Assembly: GCA_016630955.3 (NCBI GenBank)
Contig: CM049992.1
Span: forward strand, 124,001 to 188,000
Direction: 5' to 3'
DNA length: 64,000 nucleotides
Source: Didymella arachidicola
Taxonomy: Eukaryota; Ascomycota; Dothideomycetes; Pleosporales; Didymellaceae
The notes beneath the pieces were generated by a model. That model saw only the letters and a program-made list of their open reading frames with translations, was not told the DNA's origin and made no database searches. A program made the position numbers and the translations under genes. Below, one piece after another: positions 1 to 10,898 of the stretch; the first letter of the stretch is position 1; the number at the start of each line of letters is the position of its first letter.

Positions 1-46
1 GGCGTACCAAGCCTCAGCCTAGCAGCGCAACGTCTGCCCTCCGGGC

Positions 47-627
47 TCACTTGCCAAATTGGCGTGTGAGACCTCCCTGGACGGCCTTGACTGGTTCGTC
101 GCCGTCCTCATTTCCACCGAGGACGCTGTCGAGCCATGCGGCCTCGTCCATGTCGACGTCTGCAGACGCAGAGGCGTCCTTTTTCGGGCCGCGTAGCGAG
201 GGGAAGCGTTTGGCGAAGTGCTGGGCGTAGTCGGTCGTCTCTGCGACCTGCGGCTGGTCCGAGTCGGGCTGCGCCGTTGGTTGTAGCACAGTGATGAGCT
301 GGCTGCAAGGGATGAGCAACACGGCCGGGCCGGGCAAAGGCGCACCTGGACGGTGGGGAGGGGCAGCACACTCACCTGGATGTCTCTGCGCAGATCTGCT
401 CGAGCGCCTCCCGCTCGCGAAGGAGCTCTGCTGGATCGGGCTGCACGGGATGCTGCGGGCGGGACTCGAGGGTGCCGTACTGCGGCTGGTAGTTGTCACC
501 GAGCAGCTGCGACGAGTCTCCCTGCTGCAAGGGCGCGTCAGCACAGAGACAGTGCCCGTATACAGACATCGGTGACACTCACGTCTTCGTCGGCGCGCCC
601 GCCCAGGCACGATGCGCAGATGCCCAT
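47..627 (-). CDS. LAMTOR1/Ego1(Meh1)-like lysosomal membrane anchor, 3 exons, 149 aa
   Basis: Exons in transcript order are 627-583, 524-376 and 302-47. The protein opens MGICASCLGGRADED, with a myristoylatable Gly2 and palmitoylatable Cys4 and Cys7, as in LAMTOR1/p18 and yeast Ego1, which tether the Ragulator/EGO complex and Rag GTPases to the vacuole or lysosome for TORC1 signalling. It continues SSQLLGDNYQPQYGTL, then an acidic/basic helix (ELLREREALEQICAETS) followed by SQLITVLQP, the usual layout of the fungal family. The C-terminus contains AQHFAKRFPSLRG. The introns are 58 and 73 nt, both GTGAGT..CAG. The second acceptor of intron 1 (CAG-CAG) could shift the junction by one codon. The start is fixed by the acylation motif. 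Family is confident from the N-terminus; the function is inferred from the family. Confidence 0.82.
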
Positions 628-1765
628 GGAATGCGAGTATCCGAGTCGTGATATCAGAGAATTGTCGAAGAAAGCGGGGAAGATGCCGGCGATGCGGGCA
701 GCGCCAGGTCTCAGTGAAATACGGTGCGAGTGAATGTGCGCGCGTCCATCAGAGGCATGCCGCAGCGCTCAATGGCCAGGCACAGAGGGGAGAGGCTGGC
801 GAGCCTGCCGGTGACGACGGCCGCTTCTTCCCTGCGCTGATCGGTGCTGGAAATCTCCGATCCTCTTGGCGGGAAGGAGCGACTGCCGGTTGGAGCCGCA
901 CCGTCATCTGTTTCCTGAACGCCTGACACTTTGACAACTCCGCGCCCCTCTTTCGGAGCCTGCAGCATCTGAAACATATCGCTCGTCTGGGTCCTGCACC
1001 ACCCGCATTCCAGACAGACACCACTGTAGAGCAACTGCGGACAGCCTCACCAGCGACAACCTTCACCATCACCTTCACCATCACCCACTGTGACGATAGA
1101 CTCTGCGCGCGTGTATCCGAGCCTTCCCACTGCTGATGTCTTCCATCGACTTCTATTCTCTCTCATAGCACAAGACACCAATACTTCTCCCACCGCGCCG
1201 TCCCCCTCGGCATCTCTTCTGTCTCTTGTTCTGACTACCGTGCAACACCCAAACGCGCTGCCGGTTCTTGACACGCGTTCTCTCCCTTCACATGTTCTCG
1301 ATGGCTCTGAATCTGGGTGATGGTGGGATGCGAAATGCGTCAACGCCCCTCCAAGTCACGCCTTGACAGGCTCCCTTCCATTCCAATGCCCCATGAAGAG
1401 CATGGTTTCTGCCAAGCCTTACCAAGCCATCGTCAATGGGGGCAAGCCACCAGCTTCGCTTCCCGTTCAGCCAACATTCTCAACGAGACGTTCCACGCAA
1501 GGTCACCACGGCCCATCATGCTTCACGCGAAACTGATCCAGCCTGCAAACTCTGATCCGGATCAGTACGCCAACGTCCCCTGCAAGGCACATTCTCGATA
1601 TGGTGGTAATCTTGGATGGCTGGAAGCCCAGCTAACGGGTTGGAGCTCCACCAACATCTCTTATAAGTGCACATGGCGGCAGGCTCTGGCTTGTAATTCA
1701 CCGAACCCACCTCGGAACCATTTGAACACAGGTCAGAGCAACTCTCACTCACTGAGTGCTCGGTC
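628..1765. other. Intergenic region between divergent genes
   Basis: This 1.1-kb stretch separates the LAMTOR1-like gene (leftward) from the secreted mucin gene (rightward) and must hold both promoters. A TATA-like TCTTATAAG lies near 1660, about 100 bases before the mucin start. A CACCATCACCTTCACCATCACC run occurs near 1064-1085. Short open frames here have no recognisable protein content. I see no RNA gene or repeat. Confidence 0.5.
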
Positions 1766-4700
1766 ATGTTCTTCACTCGCTCAGTACTGGCTTCGGCCGC
1801 CGTCCTCTCCTTTTCTGCGATCACTGAAGGGTCGGTTCTGCACCGCGCCACAGACGAGCATGTTGAGGTGAAGAGAGACGCTGCCGATGAGGCTCAGGGC
1901 GCATGGACTTGGAAGGACCTTTTTCGAAAGAGACAAGATGTTGTTTTGGACTGCCCCAATGATCAATTCGCATCCCTTCTCGACAGCGCCCCGAACAACG
2001 ATGTGCAGGGCTTTTGCAATGACTGGCTCAATCTCGACCCAGCGACCGTGACCAACGAGATCACACCTACAGTGTAAGCGCAGCCTCCGACGCTCCAAGA
2101 AGACCATTGACAATTACGCAGCATAGTCACAACGAGCGCAGCCATCACCACAACGCAGACAAGCGTGCAGCGCACAATCCTCACCACGACTGTCGTCGAG
2201 ACTGCAACAGTCACTACTTCAGCGTCAGTCCGCCGCCGAATGGTTGCTGCGGCGCAGGTCGAGGCCATTGCTACGTCCATCGTCGCCTCTGTGATCGCAA
2301 GTGGAACACCGACATCGAGCACCGCAGCTGCTACGAAGGGATCTGCCAGAATTGCTGCCGAACAAGGCCTGTCTACGGCCTGCACATGCAAGCAGGTGGC
2401 GCCCACTTCTACTGTGACCGAAGACTTCACCGTTCCTGCAGTCGTAAGTCTCCCGAACCAACCATTTGGACAGCACTGACCCGCAGAAGACTTCGACCGT
2501 CGGTGTCCGAGTTTTGAACATCATTCGACAGACCGAGACCAGGACTTACACCTCGACTACCACTGTCAGCAAAGCCGCTACTGCTACAGCTTCGGGTAAC
2601 ACTACCTCTTCGGTAACCATCACGGATTCTGTCAGCTCGCGAGCCGATGCCGAGGCCGCTTCAACCGCTGCTGCTGAGAGCGCCAGCTCAAGCGCAGCCG
2701 CAGAGTCCAGCACAGATGCAGCCGCACGGTCTGGCTCTTCGTCCCCCAGCAGCGTAGAGGAGTCCTCAAGCGCGCCAGCCATCACCACCGTCCCTATCAC
2801 TGTTACTTCAATTGGATCCGGAAACGCAAGCGCGACTGCTAGCGGCGGTGCGACTGTCGTCACCGCAATCCCCTTCTCTTGCGACGAGGATGACATCAAC
2901 AAAGATATTGATCAGGTCGTAGGCGGCTTTCGTCTCGGGTACTTCGTGTACTGTAACACCGGGCTTACTAGCCAGGATCGTGTCGGCAGGCCCATTCCTG
3001 TCACCGATGCGACCTCTTGTGCCGCGCAATGTTCACTTCTCAACTCCCAGGGTGCACAGGACGCCTGTCAATCTGCCGTCTTCACGCCCTCCAACTCTAC
3101 TGATGCTACAGGCGGCACTTGCGAGCTCTACACCGCCGCGGAAAACAGCGGACTTACAACCACGCCGGCACCTGGCTCAGTTGCCATTGTCCACACTGGA
3201 ACTTTTGCCAATGGTGATGAGTGCGCTGCTCTCAATGCGACCACTGCCGTTGTTGCTCCAACCATCACCAATGGCCCTGTTATCATTCAGACGCCTGGCC
3301 TCGTCACTCAAAGCTCTGGAGGTGGCGTCTCGCGCACTTACGTCTCTGCGAACACCACCGACGCTGCAGGATATGTCCACTTCAGCTGGTATGAAATCTA
3401 CGCATCTTCCGCAAACTGGTATGCTGTCTACGAGACGTCCTGGGCTTGCTCCGCCACCATCACCCGCACTATCGAGCAGGAGCCGACTACAACCGTGATA
3501 CAGGGCTCGACAATCACCACTATTATCGTGACGACTATTATCGGCAATGGCTTCACCACCATCATCTCTGGAGATAGCACCACTACCATCCGAGGTGGCG
3601 GCGGCGGCGAAGGAGGCGCTACTTTCGTGCCAGCCTCTACCACTGGGGGCGACGCGGGACTTACCACTTTCTTCTCCACAGCTGTTCAGGCATCGACTGG
3701 CACGGACGGCATTGTCACTCCGACACCAACACCCTCGCCTGGAGGAGCTGGTAATGTGACTGTCATTGAGGGCTTCACAAGTGTCTTCTCCACCGGGTCG
3801 GAAGGCATCATCTCCCCTAGCGCGTCTCCCTCGCTCAACGCTAGCATCAGTGCCTCTGTCAGCGAGGAGGTCATTGTTTCCTCTACTGCCATCACACTGA
3901 CTATCTCCGGCGCGAACTCGACATTCTTCTCCTCTGGAAGCGGCGGCGTTCTTACGCCTACCGAGACTCCTATCGTAGAGACTATTGTATCCTCGGGTGT
4001 CGTTACTTTCACTCTCAGCGGATCCAACGCCACTGCTACTTCCACCGGCAACAGCGGGGTTATTCCTCCTTCCGCATCGGGGTCAACATCAGAGAGCTCA
4101 GTTGTAGCAAGCACGTCGTCTGATGATTGGGACGATGAGACTCCTTACGGACCAAAGACCAGCAGAGTGATCGTTGTCTCCAGCTCAATTTTTACTATCA
4201 CGTCTACAGGATCCGCAGGCGTTGAGACCCCAATTCTCAGCACTGCGGTCTCATCCGAGACTCTCGTCGTTGAAATTAGTAACACTACGCTCTCTGGCAA
4301 CGGGTCTTTCACCACCGCCACTTCTATTGCCACTTTCAACGCTACAGGTAGCGGCGGTGTCCTCACCCCTACAGTCATCACTGAAGTCATCACGACCGCT
4401 GCAGGCGTCAGCAACTTCACAAGCATCATTGCTACTGCTACAGCGAACAGCACTGGTGGGTTTGGTGTGATACCGCCAGCATCCACCAATGCCACCGCAA
4501 CTGGCCCAATATTTACCAACAGCGAAGGCGAACGTTCTGGTACCTTCAGTCGCACCTCGGCCACCGCCACCTCGAATAGCACCAGTGCATCTGGGTTCGT
4601 CCCTCCCAGCGGGACACTGATCATCACCGAGGTCGTCAACTCTACACTACCGGTCCCGACTCTTACAGGCGGCTTCTCCGCTAGCGGCGTCGGCAACTTC

Positions 4701-6488
4701 TCGACTGGAGGTGAAACAACTTTGACGATATCGACAGGTGGGACTGGCATGATCCCGCCGGCGCCCACTAACTCCACCTCCACTGGCCCACCATTCACTA
4801 ACAGTGAAGGCGAACGTTCTGGTACCTTCAGTCGCTCTTCAACCCCAGCTACTTCGAACTCGACAGCTTCGAGCGGATTTGCCACGCCCTCATCGAACGT
4901 TACCACAGCTATCGAGACGCCCAGTACCAATACCACACTCGTGTTCACTGTACCCCTTTCGACTGGCTTCTCGACTACGTCGACACTGACTGTCCCTGTG
5001 GAAACGACGCCACCACCCTCGTCTCAGACTCCTGGCACCCTGGTCGTCACTGCCTCCACAAATATCACGCTTTCTGTCCCTAGTGGCAACGTGACCTTAA
5101 TCCCGCCCACGACTCGTCCTTTCGATAACACAACCGCACCGTTACCAACACCCACTGGAAATACCTCACTGGTGTCGATCAACTACTCTACGGTGCCGTC
5201 CTTCTCAACAATCAACATCTCCAGCATCTTGCCACCGATTTCGACCAGTAATATCACGATTGTGATCCCTTCGCCTACCACCAACGTTACGGTTATCGTT
5301 GAGACGCCGTTTGTGCCATCGAACTCTACTACCGCGCCACCAGCATCGATCACATTCCCTCCTGTATCTCTGAACTCTACCTTGTCGTTGCCAGCACATA
5401 ACTCCACTGGCCCAGTATTCACGAACAGCGAGGGCGAGCGCAGTGGAACGTTCACTCGCTCATCTAGTGTGGCACTGACAACTGGTACTGGCGGCTTTGG
5501 CAACCTTACAACCACACCACCGCCTTTCCCCACCGGCAATTCTACGCTTCCTTCAGGGCCCACAGCTCCGCTGACAGAAGCCTGCCCGAGCCCGACAGAG
5601 TTCTCAATCATCACTCGGGAAGTCATCATCACGACCTACACTGTTGAGACTGTTCCTGTCCTTGCTTCTACTTGTATCTCCTCCGATGCTGCGGCAGCAG
5701 TGCCGACTGGCCTCAACGGAACGTTACCCTCGGGGGGCAATGGGACGGAGCCCACAGCTGCTCTTTCCTCCGTTGGAGGGATCCCAGCTGAGGTCATATC
5801 AACCGTGGACCCTGCAGATGCCACACCCATTCCTTCTGAGGAAGCTCCTATTGTCTCCGCAACCTTGAGCGCCGTCTCGAGCGTTGTGTCTGATGCCACC
5901 GCCTCTGCCATTTCGGACGCTGTCAGTGAGCCTACAACTGCACCTGTAAACCGCTTCCGTCGTTCCGGCACTCTTGCTACTCAAGAGCAGATCGATGCTG
6001 CATGCAATGACACCGGCGACCTGATCCTTTCGCCCACCTTGAACATCCAGCCTAACAACAACAACGAGGGCTGGTTTGTCAGCCAGTTCAACCCGACTAT
6101 TCCTATTGAATCTGTCGCTGAGAATGACACCACTATTGCACGCTTCCGATCTGCATTCCCTGGTCAAACAGCCGCGATCTCTCAGCCTCTGACACTGTGT
6201 CCAGGTACAGAGTACGACCTGACTGCATCTACGCAACAAGCAGATACCAGGAGCGGATGCACGGTCCAGTTCAGAATCGGCGCGAACTCGGTGTTTACTG
6301 CGAGTCCCCAGACCTTCTTCGCCTCTCGTACAGAGCGATTCACGGCCGGTGCGGGGACCGAAGGCTCCAGCGTGGACTTGACGCTCGTCGTGAGCTGCGC
6401 TGGCTTCGCTGGTGCTGCTGTCGGTGCGGATGCCGAGGGATACATGGTTGGTGCCATTGGATCTGTCAGCGTGACACCTGCTCAGTAG
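1766..6488 (+). CDS. Giant Ser/Thr-rich secreted mucin-like cell-surface protein, 3 exons, 1543 aa
   Basis: Exons are 1766-2073, 2122-2443 and 2487-6488. The N-terminus MFFTRSVLASAAVLSFSAITEG is a signal peptide, followed by a KR dibasic stretch. About residues 310-430 form a Cys-containing PAN/Apple-like segment (YFVYCNTGL ... DATSCAAQCSLLN ... CELYTAAEN). The middle 900 residues are Ser/Thr/Pro-rich with many N-glycosylation sequons and imperfect repeats of the type STGSxGVxTPT. A near-identical block GPxFTNSEGERSGTFxR occurs three times (bases about 4501, 4786, 5410). The last 170 residues form a compact non-repetitive domain with paired cysteines (CNDTGDLILSP ... CPGTEYDL ... VVSCAGFAGA), resembling carbohydrate-binding-like C-terminal domains of fungal wall proteins. 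No GPI signal is seen. A wall or extracellular role is inferred. Confidence 0.8.
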
Positions 6489-7807
6489 GACTTGTGCGAT
6501 TGATCTTGACAAAATAGACGAGGAAGAGGAGGACACCTAGGAATGGATAGAAATTGGTTCGACAGATGGGCGGCGCTTTGATTTTGGCGCAACAGTACAC
6601 CTTTGCTGCTGTTCGGCTCTCGGTACATCGTTAGCATTGTCTTGACCCACGCTTTCTAGCATCTTATGATAGTTACGATATCGATACGAAAATGAATGTA
6701 TGCTTTTGATGACCTCTGCTTCCACGTCTTGGTCACATTGTGACGGTGAACTGTTCCTGATAGCAATTGGCTAGCACACCTGACAAAGGATGCCTGAAAA
6801 ACGGCTTACGCGACCGAGATGCCCAGCTACTATCCGAGACCCAGCGTCATGAACTTAAACGCCACCACTGTGTACTTTGCGCCAATCGAAGGCCTCGGAG
6901 CATCGTCTAGCGAAGTTCCATCGTAGACTTGACAGGTGTAGCGTCGTTAAACGCAGGTACCTGTTGATCAACAGCAATTAAAAGGCCACAGCCACTTCAC
7001 ATGAACTACTTTTTTCTGTCAGTTTCCTGTAGTACATCGAGGAGCATGCAATTGCTTGGAGGATGTGTTGCGGTATGAACCAAGCTTTGATGTGCGAGCC
7101 TTAGCCCTATGACCAACACACCCTCCTCGTATCCATACCGCAGGCCTGGTCCGTGGACAGAGAAATCCCAGGCGCATACCGCGCACCTTGCAACAGCCCG
7201 GCAGCAAGGACTATCCGCTCACTCGCTGCGGCTCTTCGTCATTGCTTTTATAGATCTGCAAACACTCCGCGGCTCAGAACTCGATGCTCGAAACAAATGC
7301 CGAGTCGAGTATGATCTTCGCCAAATTTCTAAACGGGAACCGTGACGCAGCAGGGAACGGTAGCATTTTGAGATGTTGATCTGCATAAGTTGGTGTGCTG
7401 GTTGAAGCCTCTCGCGCGTTCGCTGCTCGTCGCCAGACGAATTGTTTGGGTGATGACATCACACAGGGTTTAGCGCGATTGAACCCTGAATGATCGACGC
7501 CTCCCACGTCGGCCGCAAGCTCACGATGGCTGACAACCTTGCAGGAAATCAATTGAGATCACGTTAGTCTAGACTGGCGTCACAGCCTTGGAATTTGTAT
7601 ATATTGCCCTAGCGTATCCTTTCTTGAGACCAATATTTTGTGATTCTCCGCATCTGGATTGCTGAAGCGGAACCATCTCCTACGCTCCCTGCCAACGAGC
7701 CCCGCAATACCTCAACACAGCTAGCCAGCTTAATTCACCGCATCCCCTCCTGGCGCCCGTCAACCATACGACTTACCTCTGTTCACCAGTGACTGCACAT
7801 CGCAAAT
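6489..7807. other. Intergenic region, no gene seen
   Basis: This 1.3-kb stretch contains the mucin 3' region and the promoter of the Slm1-like gene. Open frames here are short and unlike known proteins. Pyrimidine-rich DNA precedes the downstream start (7680-7800), as is common in fungal promoters. No tRNA, repeat or transposon end was found. Confidence 0.5.
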
Positions 7808-9408
7808 ATGAGTGCCCCACAGTCTGCTACCAGCGAGCTGCCCACCCGCTCCTTCACCAATAACTCGGAGGCCGAGGCCATCCCTGGAGAGGACACATCC
7901 GAGGTCAGGAGAGCAGCTCAAGTGCTAATCGCGATGCTAACGTGAACATCCAGGTTACCAAGCTCTTCGCTGAGCGCCTCCAAGCATGGAAGCACGCCAC
8001 CTCCAATCTCGAAGACTACATAACAGCGACGGAGAAGACGCACCACGCACACGGAAAGGAATATGAGAGAATTTTGAAGGTAGGCATTGCAGAGGATGCT
8101 ATCGTGGCAGTGTGCTGATTTGTGGCAGACTGTAAAGGACCCTCTGAAGGAGGGACATCACTTCGATCAGTCGCTGGGTGGTATTGCAGGCATGTTTGAG
8201 AATATCAGGTCCAACACACAGGTGAGCGCAACCAGAGTCTAACGTTGGCGCATGGTCTAATGGCTTTCCAGGGCATGTCCAACCAGCACTACGAAACTGA
8301 GAAGCAACTCAAGACGGTCATTCTACCCATTTTCGAGCGCCTGCACACCGAGATCAAGAACAAGAGCAAGGAGCTGACAAAGGGAGCTGGAAAGGGCAGC
8401 AAGTCTGTCGACAAGGCGCGTGCCAGTACTCAGAAGCACATCGAACTTCTTGGTCAACACACTGCGACATTCGAGTCGCACGGCGGCAAGATGACTGCGA
8501 CCGACGACCCATACATCCTGCAGCGCGGAATCATGCACCGCCTGAACAAGCAAGTCCAGGAAGAGAACAACAACCGCCAGGACCTTATCAGTGTACAGAA
8601 CTCGTTTGCTCAGTTCGAGGCACACATCATCCAGACCATCCAGCACGGCATGGGCCAATTCATGCAGGTTGTCAATACCCAGGCTGAACAGACCAAGAAC
8701 GCCTACGGTGACATCGTTGGCACTGCGCAGCGTATCCCATTGGACTTCGAATGGAATGGCTTCATTCAGCGCAATAATCAGGTCCTCATCGACCCTGCAG
8801 CGCCTGCCCGCACTGTCCACGACATCAAGTTCCCCAATCAGGGCCACCGCTCGACACAGCCGTTGATTTCCGGCTCGCTGGAGAAGAAGGGCAAGATCAT
8901 GCGCTCATACGACACAAACTACTATGTCGTCACACCCTCGAAGTTCCTACACGAGTTCAAGACCGACGACGACTTCGCCAAGGACCCTGTGCCCGAGCTC
9001 TCCCTCTACCTCCCCGACTGCGTCGTCGGCGCTGTCAGCGGTCAGAAGTTCAATGTTAAGGGCAAGGACGTCTCCAAAGGCAAGCTGGGCAACACATTCT
9101 CCATGAACCACGAAGTCGCCTTCAAGGCCCACACACCCCAGGCCGCCGAGCAATGGTGGCAGGTCATCAGCCAGGCCGCCGGACAGGTGTCACACGAGGT
9201 GCCTGCTGCTAGCCCCACCAGCCCTGTCTCCGGCCACAACAGCCTCAGCGAGGCCGCAGCTGCACATGTCACAGACAGCAAGGCCCCTGCGCCGCTCCAG
9301 ACCCAGGGCCTTGAGCACACGGCTCCTCACGGCACTGCTGGAAGTGTTCCGGGAAGCGCTGGCACTGTCCTTACCAGCGGCGTCCCTGGTGAGCCTGGCA
9401 AGTACTAA
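7808..9408 (+). CDS. Slm1/Slm2-like BAR-PH phosphoinositide-binding protein, 4 exons, 483 aa
   Basis: Exons are 7808-7903, 7954-8079, 8129-8221 and 8272-9408, with introns of 48-50 nt. Residues about 30-275 are helical and charged with the F-BAR-like pattern of Slm proteins (KLFAERLQAWKHATSNLEDY, then long coiled helices). A PH domain spans about 302-409 (SGSLEKKGKIMRSYDTNYYV ... FKAHTPQAAEQWWQVI). The tail is Ala/Pro/Ser-rich. In yeast, Slm1/Slm2 bind PI(4,5)P2 at eisosomes and the plasma membrane and act with TORC2 in actin and sphingolipid control; that role is transferred from the family. The first donor is the weak GTCAGG, but it joins a good branch (GCTAAC) to CAG and keeps frame. Confidence 0.82.
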
Positions 9409-10898
9409 GAACGGGGTGATTATTCGGACAGTTTCTGAAATGATTTGCTCGAGCAGCACAGCTTTGTCGTTGACGTTATGTAGCCCCATGTTCTAATATC
9501 GATACCACGAGACAGTATGCAGTAAAATACACATCTTTCATCCTTGCGTGTCCGCTACCTACCTTGTACATTGTCTGGCACATGAACAAGAACTGGATAA
9601 ACAGATCTTTCGCTTACATATAGCGGCACCTCCCCTTCACAGACTTCTCTGCTCGAACCTGTCAGCGCAGCTCGTAGTCAAAGCCCACTCTCCACGCTCG
9701 CAATCATCACTGCCTTATACGTTCTCTTTCACATTGACTTCATCAAATCAGTCAAGGACGCATGGCCAAATGTTAAGGCGTCCGCCGGCAATACTAGGGT
9801 TCCTGAAGGAGGGCTTCCTGACTGAGAGCTTGTTGAGGGCAAACGAGAGGGCATCTAAGGGAGTCTCGAGTTTGGCTCAATGAAGGCTTGACTGAGTGAC
9901 TTTAGCACAGCCGAGGTGGGGAAGATTCATGTTCGAGTCCTCGTGTGCCTATTTTTGCTCTGGTCCAGTGTGGAGGTGAAGGTAAAAGTGATAGCGTGGT
10001 CATGCAGGATAATGATCGGGGGAGTTCTTTTTTTGACTCCATGTTGTGGCCAGCGAGAGGTGAGAACGTCAGAGATTCGGTTAGTCCGCGAGGTTGCTGT
10101 ACTTTAGTCCCGCATAGTACCTGTATACTTTGTGCATCCGCTAGAAAGATCATATGTGCAAGATTTGAGGCTGAAAGGTCGAGTCATTCCGGTGATCTCC
10201 CCCTTTCTAAGACTGGCAGCCACGCGACGCTAGTGACGCCTTCCCGAACTCTCGAGAAGCGCCACAACTCACTCCTACAACTCACTCCCACAACAATTAT
10301 TGGAATAACGAGCCTTTATAATTATACTGAAGGACACATCATGTTGCCCTGATACAAAGATGCTGCAAAGCTCATCTTGATGCGTTTGCGACCCTGCGTC
10401 CTCTCGCCCTCCTAACTTTAGCTGTTGCAAAGGTGTGGTCCGCGGAACACATCACCTGCACCGTGTCAGTGCTCATCGATAGTACTATATCGCAACATCA
10501 AAGCTTTACAGCAGGCAATTTTAGGCCTTCGATTGCATAGCCTTGTACAGTCAAGCGTCGTAAAAGCTAGACGAAGAACAGCGGAGAACCATGCCAAGCA
10601 AGGACCAGACCTCCGCCACTGCCTTTTCTGGCCATCACCTCGACTTCAGTGCATCGAGGCGCTCGTGATCTCAGCTAGTATCGCTCTCGCCGGACTGCAT
10701 TGCCGAGCACCTAGGAGGCCTCGCCAGGGACCGCGATGTCGGTCAAAGAAATGCTGAGTATAAGAAGGGACAGAGGGGACGCCAAACATCTTCTCGGGAA
10801 ATTCGTCACTTCTATCCCTAAGCCAACATTACTATCGAGGACTCTTTGAGCTCCATCCGGTCTTTTCTTGGTCCATTGCGACCCCTCGCTCCTTCGTC
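9409..10898. other. Intergenic region with a small hairpin, otherwise empty
   Basis: These 1.5 kb lie between two rightward genes. Short open frames show no recognisable protein. Near 9904-9956 a hairpin (GCACAGCCGAGG / CCTCGTGTGC) is followed by TATTTTT and contains GTTCGAGTCC, like an RNA polymerase III B box, but it is too short and unpaired to be a tRNA. A TATA-like GAGTATAAGAA near 10755 may serve the downstream gene. Confidence 0.4.

Noticed and set aside
4145..4948. 267-codon bottom-strand frame inside the mucin gene
   Set aside because: It is a mirror of the Thr/Ser/Gly repeat coding; Val-rich translation is the expected complement.
9902..9960. tRNA gene call at the hairpin
   Set aside because: Box A- and box B-like words are present, but they are only about 20 bases apart, the T stem does not pair and there is no anticodon arm.
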